A DNA stretch of 64,000 bases. It comes from Fodinibacter sp963695175. GTDB taxonomy: Bacteria > Actinomycetota > Actinomycetes > Actinomycetales > Dermatophilaceae. Positions within the stretch are counted from its first letter, which is position 1; every line of letters begins with the position of its first letter. Below, one piece after another: positions 41,350-48,964 of the stretch. The position numbers were made by a program, and so were the translations under genes. Location of the stretch: contig CAVOGG010000004.1 in the NCBI GenBank assembly GCA_963695175.1, positions 1,178,001 through 1,242,000 on the forward strand, written 5' to 3'. The notes under the pieces were generated by a model. It saw nothing but the letters and a program-made list of their open reading frames with translations, ran no database searches and had not been told where the DNA came from.

Positions 41350-42469
41350 ACGCCTCGCTCGCGGACCGGCCACAGCGCTCGAGCTCGCCGGCGTCGTCCA
41401 TGAGCGCGACGAGGGTCCCGGCTGCCCGATCGGGGTCGTCGAGCGGCCAGAAGCGACCTTGGTCCGGGTCGCGGAAGATCTCGGTCAGCGCCCCGGCCGG
41501 GCTGGACACCACCGGGAGGCCGGCCTGCATCGCCTCCATGATCGCCAGGGAGGACGACTCCGAGTACGAGGCGTGGACGTAGGCCCGGTATCCCGGCAGG
41601 AGGTCCTGCACGTCGGCCCGGAACCCGCGTAGGTGCACCTGACCGTGCAGCCCGAGGTCGTCGGCCAGGGCGAGCAGCCGCGCCCGCTCGACACCCTCGC
41701 CGAACACGTCGAGTGAGTAGGTGCGTCCGGCCCGTTTCGCCGCTGCCAGGACACGGAGCAGGTAGCGGTGGTTCTTGACGGCCTCGAGGTTCCCGACGGT
41801 CACCAGGTCGCCGAGGACGCGTGTGGGGCGGTGCCCCGTGGTGCGGTTGACGAAGTTGGGGACCACGACGTGCCGCACGGAGCCGGCCTCCGGCAGCCAC
41901 TCGAGCAGCGCCGCGCGCGCCCAGGCCGACACGAACGCCAACCCGTCGACCCGTGGCACGACGGAGCGCTCGGTGTCCCGGATCCACCCGTACACCTGCC
42001 CGTCCCGGGCGATCTGGCCCTTGTCCGCCCACTCGTCGGCCTGCGAGATGCGGAAGTGCACCGCGAGCACGACCTGCTGGTGCGGGCCGGTCCGGGCGTC
42101 CAGGGCCGCCCGTGCCGACACCGGGCACTGCGCGTAGACCACACACGGTCGCTCGTGCGCGAGTGCCGTGCGCAGGGCCGCCCGCAGGACGTGCTCGTGC
42201 GACGTGCGGTACCACCACACGTTGGCCGGGCCGTAGGTCCGTTCGAGGATGACCCGTGCTCCGAACGGCGGCACGAGAGCCGGAGCCCGCCACCGCCCGC
42301 CGGACCGTGCCCAGGTGTGGGGCGTCACCAGCTCGACGGGCTCACCGACCCCGTGCAGGTAGGTCTGCAGCTGGCGGACGTGGGTGTGCACGCCCGTGAT
42401 CCCGCGTTCGCGAGCCACCATCGCGATGACGACGGGGAGCTGCGCACCGGGGCCGGGTCCATGAGTCAT
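41252..42469 (-). CDS. Family 4 glycosyltransferase
   Basis: The 405-residue GT-B protein shows GVHTHVRQLQTYL in the N-domain. The C-domain has TVGNLEAVKNHRYLLRVL, VFGEGVERARLLALADDLGL and YSESSSLAIMEAMQAGLPVVSS, the last with the Glu of the E-x7-E motif. It is a retaining transferase acting at the cytoplasmic membrane face. It starts 5 bases after the heptose kinase stop, so a heptose or another GDP-sugar donor is reasonable but unproven. The C-terminus STSTSTSTPSGLP comes from the shared hexanucleotide repeat. Confidence 0.85.
   Translation of the reverse strand: MTHGPGPGAQLPVVIAMVARERGITGVHTHVRQLQTYLHGVGEPVELVTPHTWARSGGRWRAPALVPPFGARVILERTYGPANVWWYRTSHEHVLRAALRTALAHERPCVVYAQCPVSARAALDARTGPHQQVVLAVHFRISQADEWADKGQIARDGQVYGWIRDTERSVVPRVDGLAFVSAWARAALLEWLPEAGSVRHVVVPNFVNRTTGHRPTRVLGDLVTVGNLEAVKNHRYLLRVLAAAKRAGRTYSLDVFGEGVERARLLALADDLGLHGQVHLRGFRADVQDLLPGYRAYVHASYSESSSLAIMEAMQAGLPVVSSPAGALTEIFRDPDQGRFWPLDDPDRAAGTLVALMDDAGELERCGRSASEAFSRDYDADVVAPRLLAFLTSTSTSTSTPSGLP
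41271..41300. repeat. GTCGAG hexanucleotide tract in two convergent gene ends
   Basis: GTCGAG occurs three times in a row (41277-41294), flanked by GTCGAC and GTCAGG. It encodes Ser-Arg repeats of the PAP2 protein and Ser-Thr repeats of the glycosyltransferase on the other strand. Gain or loss of one unit would keep both frames. Confidence 0.7.
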
Positions 42470-42473
42470 CGGC

Positions 42474-43463
42474 TCAGCCCCAGATGTTCCGGTGGACGTT
42501 GAAGATCACCCGGGACCCGAAGGGGTCGACCGAGATCGGGAGGTCCTTCATCGGCGCCAGGGCGGCGCGCACGGCCTCCTGCTGTTCCACCGGGCACATG
42601 ACGAGCACGAAGCCGCCGCCACCGGCGCCGGTGACCTTGGCGCCGGTCGCCCCGGCACGCATCGCCGCGTCCACTGCGTCGTCGAGTGCGCTGTTCGAGA
42701 CGCCTTGAGCCAGTTGGCGCTTGGCCTCCCAGCTCTTGCCCAGCGCCACTCCGACGACCTCCGGTCGACCCGACCGCAACCCTGCGACGGCCTCGCTGGC
42801 GAGGTCCTTGAGCTGCTGCAGCTGGGCGAGCTTGTCGGGGATGTTGGCCTTCTGCTCACCGAGGATGCTGTCGGCCGTGCGAGTGATCCCCGTGTAGAAC
42901 AGCATCAGCTGGTCCTGGAACGACCGGTGCCGCTCGGGGGAGAGGCAGATCTGCTGGGTGTCCACGTTGTCCCCGGGACCGAACCGCAGGTCGCAGATCC
43001 CGCCGTAGGCCGCGACGTACTGGTCCTGCTTGCCGATCGGCTTGCCGCACCGGCCGATCTCGATGGTGCAGGCCCGTTCGGCGAGCTCCTCGGCGGAGAG
43101 CTGACGACCTTGGTACGTGAAGAGGGCCTGCAGGAGCCCGACCGTGACCGACGAGGACGATCCGAGGCCGGACCCCGCCGACGGGATGTCGGCCAGGGTC
43201 GTGATCTCGACCCCTCCGCGGACCCCCGCCATGTGCATGGCTTCCCGCACCAGGTCGTGCTCGACGTCCTCGACCTGCGAGACGATCTCCTTGCGGGAGT
43301 AGTTGAGGTAGATGTCGTCGTCGAAACGCTGCTTCACGACGACGTAGACGTACTTGTCGATGGCCGCGTTGAGCACCCGGCCACCGTGCTGGCGGTAGTA
43401 GGAGGGCAGGTCGGTCCCTCCGCCGACGAGACCGACGCGCAACGGCGTCTGGGTGATGATCAT
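42474..43463 (-). CDS. hddA: D-glycero-alpha-D-manno-heptose 7-phosphate kinase
   Basis: The 329-residue GHMP kinase has TPLRVGLVGGGTDLPSYY at the N-terminus, the ATP loop PSAGSGLGSSSSVTVGLLQAL (about residues 94-114), IGKQDQYVAAYGG and the C-terminal KVTGAGGGGFVLV. These are features of the HddA branch. It phosphorylates C1 of heptose 7-phosphate, giving the 1,7-bisphosphate. The next step (GmhB) and the guanylyltransferase (HddC) are encoded in the same run. ATG 43463 overlaps the hddC stop as ATGA. Confidence 0.88.
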   Translation of the reverse strand: MIITQTPLRVGLVGGGTDLPSYYRQHGGRVLNAAIDKYVYVVVKQRFDDDIYLNYSRKEIVSQVEDVEHDLVREAMHMAGVRGGVEITTLADIPSAGSGLGSSSSVTVGLLQALFTYQGRQLSAEELAERACTIEIGRCGKPIGKQDQYVAAYGGICDLRFGPGDNVDTQQICLSPERHRSFQDQLMLFYTGITRTADSILGEQKANIPDKLAQLQQLKDLASEAVAGLRSGRPEVVGVALGKSWEAKRQLAQGVSNSALDDAVDAAMRAGATGAKVTGAGGGGFVLVMCPVEQQEAVRAALAPMKDLPISVDPFGSRVIFNVHRNIWG

Positions 43464-44164
43464 GCGACGCCTCGCAGGGGCCACTCGGCCTCGGCGCGGG
43501 CCAGCGCCTCGGGTGTGCCGATGTCGACGAGGAACGCGTCGCCCACGTCGACGGCCACCAAGCGGCCGACGAGCCGGGGGAGCAGGTGGGTGCCGATGTC
43601 GACCGGGGTGCCCACGGGCACGAGGCCGAGGACCGACGTGCGGAAGGCGTAGAGCCCGGCGTTGGCGAGGTCGCTGCGCGGCGAGACGGGCTTCTCCTCG
43701 AACGACACCACGATGCCGTCGACGACCTCGAGGATGCCGCACGCCTCCGGTCTGGGGGCATGGAAGACCGCGACCGCCGCGTCGGCGTCCGGCGCCGCAT
43801 CCAGAGCCCGAGTGAGCAGGCGGAGGTCGAAGTCGGTGAGGTCGTCGCCGTTCACCGCCAGGAACACGGCGTCGTCGGCCAGGAACTCGCGGTTCTCACG
43901 CAGGGTCCCCGCACTCCCGAGCAGGGTCGGCTCGAAGGTCGTCCGCACCCGGGGCGACCCGCCGTGGGCGACGAGGTGGCCGCGCACGACGTCGGGGAGG
44001 TGATGGAGGTTGACCAGCACCTCGTCGACCTCCGCTGCCCGCAGGGAGTCGAGCCACCGGTCGAGGAGGGGTCGCCCACCCACCGGGACGAGGCACTTCG
44101 GCAGGTGGTCGGTCAGCGGCCGCAGGCGCGTGCCCGGGCCGGCCGCGAGGAGGAAGGCCTTCAT
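43460..44164 (-). CDS. hddC: D-glycero-alpha-D-manno-heptose 1-phosphate guanylyltransferase (HddC-like)
   Basis: The 234-residue sugar-nucleotidyltransferase begins MKAFLLAAGPGTRLRPLTDH, with the nucleotide loop and LPKCLVPVGGRPLLD. NGDDLTDFDLRLL carries the metal Asp, and FEEKPVSPRSDLANAGLYAF is typical of this family. Sequence alone cannot separate guanylyl from other nucleotidyl transfer; I assign HddC because hddA, gmhB and gmhA functions are adjacent. It would join heptose 1-phosphate to GMP. Both ends overlap neighbours as ATGA. Confidence 0.8.
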   Translation of the reverse strand: MKAFLLAAGPGTRLRPLTDHLPKCLVPVGGRPLLDRWLDSLRAAEVDEVLVNLHHLPDVVRGHLVAHGGSPRVRTTFEPTLLGSAGTLRENREFLADDAVFLAVNGDDLTDFDLRLLTRALDAAPDADAAVAVFHAPRPEACGILEVVDGIVVSFEEKPVSPRSDLANAGLYAFRTSVLGLVPVGTPVDIGTHLLPRLVGRLVAVDVGDAFLVDIGTPEALARAEAEWPLRGVA

Positions 44165-45273
44165 CGGTCGGCCCCCCGGACGACCCCGAGGGACGTCATG
44201 GTGGCGTCGGCGTCGGCCAGCACCTGGTCCAGGCCCGGCATCCCCTCGAGCCAGTCGGCGTACTCGGCCACGGACTCCTTCGGCGTGCGTCGAGGAGCCC
44301 AGCCCAGGCCTTGGAGTGCGGAGACGTCCGACACGATGTGACGGGTGTCGCCGAACCGGTACTGACCGGTCACCCGCCCCGGCTGGTCCGACCCGTAGTG
44401 GGCCCGGACGACCTCGGCGAGCTCCGCGGTCGTGAACGGGGTGCCGCCCCCGACGCTGAACACCCGTCCGACGGCCCGGTCGTCGTCGAGGGCCAGGAGG
44501 TTGGCGTCCACGACGTCGTGGATGTTCACGTAGTCGCGGATCATCGCGCCGTCCTCGTACAGCGTGGGGGCGCTGCCGAGGAGGTAGTGCAGCGAGAAGA
44601 TCCGGCAGGCACCGGAGTAGGCGTTGTAGACGGACTGCCGCGGGCCCTGGACGATGCTGTAGCGCAGCGCCACCGTCGGGATGCCGTACCGGCGGCCGAG
44701 GTTGAGGGCCACCAGCTCCTCGCCGTACTTCGACATCCCGTAGGCGTTCTGCGGGTTCGACACGCGCTCGGGGGTGCGCAGCATCTCCAGCCCTCCGCCA
44801 CAGACCGGGCAGGGGATGTCCCACACTCCGGCACGCAGGGCTCCCTCGGGCCGCATGCCCGGGGTCTGCTCGCCGTCGACCGGGCAGCGGTAGAGGCCCT
44901 CGCCCATCGCGCTCTGCGACGACGCGACGACCACCCGCTGGAGGTCGAGCCGCTCGGCGACGGCGATCTCGTAGATCAGCGAGGTCGAGACGACGTTGAC
45001 GTCGGTGAACCGGGAGAAGTCGGGCAGGTAGTCCTGGTAGGCCGCGAAGTGGTAGACGGCATCCGTGCGCCGCAGGAGGTTGGCCAGCAGGTCGCGGTTG
45101 CGCACGTCCCCGACGAACAGGTCGGCCCCCGGGGTCAGGTAGCCGGGCACGCCGTCGCGGTGGACGGGGGAGGTCAGGGCGTCGAGCACGGTGACCTCGT
45201 GCCCCTCGCGGACCAGTCGGTCGGTCGTGTGGGAGCCGATGAACCCGGCTCCGCCCGTGACGAGCACCTTCAT
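44161..45273 (-). CDS. NAD-dependent nucleotide-sugar epimerase with Cys-rich insert
   Basis: The 370-residue extended short-chain dehydrogenase has TGGAGFIGSHTTDRL and FAAYQDYLPDF in the N-domain. SSQSAMGEG, YGMSKYGEE (YxxxK) and DYVNIHDVVDANLLA complete the fold. Unusually, about 40 residues between the catalytic Ser and Tyr carry RCPVDGEQ and PCPVCGGGLE, two knuckle-like turns that could hold zinc. It is sandwiched by ATGA overlaps between hddC and a glycosyltransferase, so GDP-heptose or a related GDP-sugar is a likely substrate. The reaction is not determined. Confidence 0.8.
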   Translation of the reverse strand: MKVLVTGGAGFIGSHTTDRLVREGHEVTVLDALTSPVHRDGVPGYLTPGADLFVGDVRNRDLLANLLRRTDAVYHFAAYQDYLPDFSRFTDVNVVSTSLIYEIAVAERLDLQRVVVASSQSAMGEGLYRCPVDGEQTPGMRPEGALRAGVWDIPCPVCGGGLEMLRTPERVSNPQNAYGMSKYGEELVALNLGRRYGIPTVALRYSIVQGPRQSVYNAYSGACRIFSLHYLLGSAPTLYEDGAMIRDYVNIHDVVDANLLALDDDRAVGRVFSVGGGTPFTTAELAEVVRAHYGSDQPGRVTGQYRFGDTRHIVSDVSALQGLGWAPRRTPKESVAEYADWLEGMPGLDQVLADADATMTSLGVVRGADR

Positions 45274-46418
45274 CGTCGACCTCCCCGAGCCCGGTGGACC
45301 TCGCGGTAGACCTCCAGGGTCGCCTTCGCCGTCGCGGCCCAGGTGAACTCGGCCGCCCGCGGTGGGCCCAGCTCGCGCAGCCGGGGACCGAGCTCCCCGC
45401 AGGCGGCCACGATGGCGTCGGCGATCGACCCGGGGTCGTCGGGGTCGACGAGCGCGGCGGCGCCGCCGGCCGTCTCCGGCATCGCGCTGCGGTCGGACGT
45501 GACCACCGGGCACGCGCACGCCATCGCCTCGAGGATGGGCAGGCCGAACGTCTCGTTGTGGGAGGGGTACACGAACGCGTCGGCGGCCCGGTAGAACGGC
45601 AGGGTGTCGTGATGGGGCAGCCCGCCGACCCACACGACGCGGTCGGCGATCCCGAGCTCGCCGGCCAGGGCCCGCAGCCGGCCGGCGTACTCCGCGTCGG
45701 CCGCGCTCCCGACGACGACGAGGCGGTGGTCGGGCAGCCGGGTCCGGGTGAGGGCGAACGCCCGCAGCAGCCCGTCGCAGTTCTTGTAGGCCCACAGCGA
45801 CGAGACGAACAGGACGAACGGGCCGTCGATGCCGCGCTCCTGCCGCAGCCGGGCGGCCGCCTCGTCGCGGTTCCCCGGGCGGAAGACCTCGTGGTCGACC
45901 GCCTCGGGGATGAGGCGCAGCTTGGCCGGGTCGACGTCGAGGTAGGTCTCGATCTCCCGCCGCAGGCTCTCGGAGTTGATGATGACGACGTCCGCCACCC
46001 GCGCCGTGTGGGGGTACCCCGTGCGCCGGTACCAGCGGACCAGGGGGTTGATCGCCTCGGGGATCGTGAACGCGTGCAGGGTCTTGAAGTGCGCCACCAG
46101 CCCCGGGGCGGGTCGGGCGATCGGTGCGATCAGTGTGTTGAACACGTCGATGCCCGACCGCGGCAACCGCACCGGGGCGTACACCTGCTCGCTCAGCGTG
46201 CGCAGGGTCCGGCGTTCGTTGGACCACGGGAAGGTGATGTACCGGACCTTCGGGCCGTACCCCAGGTGCTCGCCCCGGATCCTCGGGCTGACCAGCAGGT
46301 GCAGCTCCTCGTCCTCGGCGAGAACGGGCACCATCTCGGTGATGACCTGCTTCCAGAACCAGTGGGCCCCCGACGGCGTCCGGGGGTCGTCGGTGAGGAG
46401 GTTGATGGCGACGCGCAT
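45270..46418 (-). CDS. Family 4 glycosyltransferase
   Basis: The 382-residue GT-B protein has RTPSGAHWFWKQVITEMVP near the N-terminus and VIINSESLRREIE and LRLIPEAVDHEVFRP mid-protein. The donor domain has FVSSLWAYKNCDGLLRAF, VWVGGLPHHDTLPFY and PSHNETFGLPILEAMACACPV, with the E-x7-E motif. It resembles mannosyltransferases of the WbaZ/MtfB style, which use GDP-sugars. It lies 4 bases after the gmhB-gmhA fusion stop and overlaps the epimerase gene as ATGA, so it may transfer the heptose made here. Confidence 0.85.
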   Translation of the reverse strand: MRVAINLLTDDPRTPSGAHWFWKQVITEMVPVLAEDEELHLLVSPRIRGEHLGYGPKVRYITFPWSNERRTLRTLSEQVYAPVRLPRSGIDVFNTLIAPIARPAPGLVAHFKTLHAFTIPEAINPLVRWYRRTGYPHTARVADVVIINSESLRREIETYLDVDPAKLRLIPEAVDHEVFRPGNRDEAAARLRQERGIDGPFVLFVSSLWAYKNCDGLLRAFALTRTRLPDHRLVVVGSAADAEYAGRLRALAGELGIADRVVWVGGLPHHDTLPFYRAADAFVYPSHNETFGLPILEAMACACPVVTSDRSAMPETAGGAAALVDPDDPGSIADAIVAACGELGPRLRELGPPRAAEFTWAATAKATLEVYREVHRARGGRR

Positions 46419-46422
46419 GGGT

Positions 46423-47643
46423 TCAGAACACCTGCCCGCAGACGTCGGCGTCGCTCATGAGGGACTGCCTCACGTACTGAGCGAGCAGGTGCATGCACGA
46501 CTGGTGGGCGTCCTCGACGACGCCGTAGTTGTGCGCGTCCACGTGGAGGCAGACGTCGGCGATCTCGCGGGCCGGGGCGCCCGTGAAGCCGGTCAGGGCG
46601 ATCGTCGGCATCTCGTGGGCCCGCGCCCACTTCAGGGCGCGCACCACGTTGGGCGACCGCCCCGACGAGGAGATGACGACGAGCACGTCACCGCGCCGCG
46701 CGAGCGACTCCAGCTGGTGCTCGAAGACCGCGTCGTAGCCGATGTCGTTCGCGATGGCACTGAAGATCTCGATGTTGGTGCTCAGGCTGACGACGCGCGT
46801 GGTGAGACCGGTGCCGGTGCGCACTCCCTTGACGTGGTCGCACTGGAAGTGGTTGGCGATGGATGCCGAGCCGCCGTTCCCGCACGAGAACACGACCCGG
46901 TCGTCGAGGTAGGCGCGTGCGAGCACCTCGGCGGCGCGCTCCACCTCGCCGAGGTCGATGCTCGACATGGCCCGTTCCAGCTCGCGCGTGTACTGGCGCG
47001 CGTAGCTCGCGCCGTCCGCGTAGCGACGGGCGGGGAACGCGACGACGGGGGTGTCCTCGCGCGGCCCCGCGAGCTCGGCCAGCACGGTGTCGACGGCGGC
47101 GCGGAGGTCCGCGACCTGGCGGACGTCGGTGTCCGGCGGCTCGGCGGGGACCCCGCCGAGGAGGAGGGCGCGGGCACCGACGGCCCGGGCGAGCCCGACG
47201 TCGCACGCGCTGTCGCCGACCACCCAGGATGCCGTGAGGTCCAGTCCCAGTGCGTCCGCGGCGGCCAGCGCCATGCCGGGTCCCGGCTTGCGGTCAGCGC
47301 TCGTTCGCGCGAAGGCCGGCACGGTGCCCTGCGGGTGGTAGGGGCAGAACAGCCACAGGTCGACGTGTGCACCGTGCGTGGCGAGCTCGGCGGCCATGTG
47401 CTTGTGCACGAGGTGGACGTCCTCGAGCTCGTACATGCCGCGAGCGACGCCGGCCTGGTTCGTGACCACGGCGACGGGCACGCCGGCGGCGTTGAGCCGC
47501 GCGATCGCGCTGATGGCGCCGTCGAGGAACCGCACGTCCCGGGTCCTCCCGACGTAACCGGTGTCCGCGATGATCGTGCCGTCCCGGTCGAGGAGGACGC
47601 CGGGCCGGGTGTGGGCCGGCCGGTCAACGGTGAGTGTCGTCAT
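46423..47643 (-). CDS. Fused GmhB-like phosphatase and GmhA-like heptose isomerase
   Basis: The 406-residue protein joins two enzymes. Residues about 20-175 are a HAD phosphatase like GmhB: LLDRDGTIIADTGYV nucleophile, VVTNQAGVARGMY, CPYHPQGTVPAF and DRKPGPGMALAAADAL. Residues about 205-400 are a SIS isomerase like GmhA: SCGNGGSASIANHFQCDH, ISSSGRSPNVVRALKWA and VVEDAHQSCMHLLAQYV. Together they would make heptose 7-phosphate from sedoheptulose 7-phosphate and later remove the 7-phosphate. The Cys pair normally before RKP is SAD here, so the zinc loop has lost two ligands. ATG 47643 follows AGAAGGGAG and is used, not 47664. Confidence 0.85.
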   Translation of the reverse strand: MTTLTVDRPAHTRPGVLLDRDGTIIADTGYVGRTRDVRFLDGAISAIARLNAAGVPVAVVTNQAGVARGMYELEDVHLVHKHMAAELATHGAHVDLWLFCPYHPQGTVPAFARTSADRKPGPGMALAAADALGLDLTASWVVGDSACDVGLARAVGARALLLGGVPAEPPDTDVRQVADLRAAVDTVLAELAGPREDTPVVAFPARRYADGASYARQYTRELERAMSSIDLGEVERAAEVLARAYLDDRVVFSCGNGGSASIANHFQCDHVKGVRTGTGLTTRVVSLSTNIEIFSAIANDIGYDAVFEHQLESLARRGDVLVVISSSGRSPNVVRALKWARAHEMPTIALTGFTGAPAREIADVCLHVDAHNYGVVEDAHQSCMHLLAQYVRQSLMSDADVCGQVF

Positions 47644-47719
47644 CGAGTGGGCTCCCTTCTGCACCGCCGTCGGCTCCGGCAGGAACCGTCGACGTCGTGG
47701 TGTCGCAGACCGCGTGGTG

Positions 47720-48964
47720 TCATGGCGTCTCCCGGTCGGCAGGGGCCGCGCGATGGGCCGGGGACGCGAGCAGGGAGGCCGCCACGGCGAGGTCGAGGAG
47801 GTACGGCGACGCGTCGCCCAGCCCCGTCTCGGTGACGGACGCGACGATGGCGTAGACGATGATGAACAGGGCGAGCGCGCGTCGCGGGCCCCGGACGTGG
47901 GTCACGGCCGCGAGCAGCAGGAGCACGAGGAGGCTCGCCTCGATGACCATGCCGAACCAGCCCTGGTCGACGTAGGTGGCCACCCAGTTGCTGTCGATGG
48001 CCAGACCCTCGTAGGACTTGTTGGACAGGCCCGAGCCGAAGAACTGCTCGAGTGCCGGGCGGGACGCGGCGAAGACGTCCGACCACACCTGGGTGCGTCC
48101 GGTCAGCTGGCTGGCCTCGGTCACCGACTGCCCCCGGGCCAGCCAGGTGATGATCTGGGGCGCGAAGAGGAGGGTGCCTGCCATCATCCCGACGAGCGTC
48201 GAGACCGACACCCGGCGGGCCCTGGCGTGCCCGAGGAACAGGCTGGCGGAGGCCAGCCCGAGGCCGATGGCCGCTCCCATGAGCGCGGTCCGGGTGTGCG
48301 TCCCGATCAGGGTGACCGTCCCGATCGCGACGCCCAGGAGGGCGTGTCGGCCGGTGATGATGCGACACATCCACAAGATCGCGGAGGTGCCGAAGAGCAG
48401 GGCCGCGTAGTGGGCCACCTGGGTCGGCGGAACCGGCCACAGCGTCCCGGACAGCCGTCCGCCGAACGAGAAGGCCATGCCTGGCGCGAGCACGGCACCG
48501 GCGACGACGCTGACCAGGACGACCCACAGGCACACCCGGTGGGCGCGCAGCAGCACCAGGTCGCGCCGGCCCCACCACGGCGACAGCAACCACAGCACCG
48601 CCACGAAGGTGATGAGGCGGAACCCGCGGTAGACCGACCCCACGATGAACTCGTTGTGCAGGCTCACGATGAACGACGTGATGGCCAGGACACTGAGCAG
48701 CACGAGGAGGAGGTTGGGGCGCAGGACGAGCCGTCGGTTGGCGAGGAGGGCGAACAGGACGGCGACCAGCAGCGATCCCTGGGCGAGCACCTGCATGACG
48801 AAGTGGGGCAGGGGGAGGATTGACTCACCGCCGGGTGCGAGCACGTTGAGGAAGAGAGCCGCCCACGCGTAGAGCACCAGCCGGGGGAGGTCGCGGGCGC
48901 CCGTGTGGTACCTCACCGGCGGGCGAGGGGATGGCCGTACGACGGCGGCGGACGGCGCGGTCAT
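47720..48964 (-). CDS. O-antigen polymerase/ligase-like membrane protein (Wzy-like)
   Basis: The 414-residue protein has about 10-12 hydrophobic helices and a long external loop before TGRTQVWSDVFAASRPALEQFFGSGL, in which the GRTQVW-W-F pattern is characteristic of the Wzy/WaaL O-antigen ligase superfamily. In this locus it most likely polymerises flipped repeat units outside the membrane. ATG 48964 overlaps the co-polymerase stop as ATGA; the longer frame upstream is antisense-like. A 76-base gap separates it from the gmh fusion gene, in which I see no clear promoter. Confidence 0.8.
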   Translation of the reverse strand: MTAPSAAVVRPSPRPPVRYHTGARDLPRLVLYAWAALFLNVLAPGGESILPLPHFVMQVLAQGSLLVAVLFALLANRRLVLRPNLLLVLLSVLAITSFIVSLHNEFIVGSVYRGFRLITFVAVLWLLSPWWGRRDLVLLRAHRVCLWVVLVSVVAGAVLAPGMAFSFGGRLSGTLWPVPPTQVAHYAALLFGTSAILWMCRIITGRHALLGVAIGTVTLIGTHTRTALMGAAIGLGLASASLFLGHARARRVSVSTLVGMMAGTLLFAPQIITWLARGQSVTEASQLTGRTQVWSDVFAASRPALEQFFGSGLSNKSYEGLAIDSNWVATYVDQGWFGMVIEASLLVLLLLAAVTHVRGPRRALALFIIVYAIVASVTETGLGDASPYLLDLAVAASLLASPAHRAAPADRETP

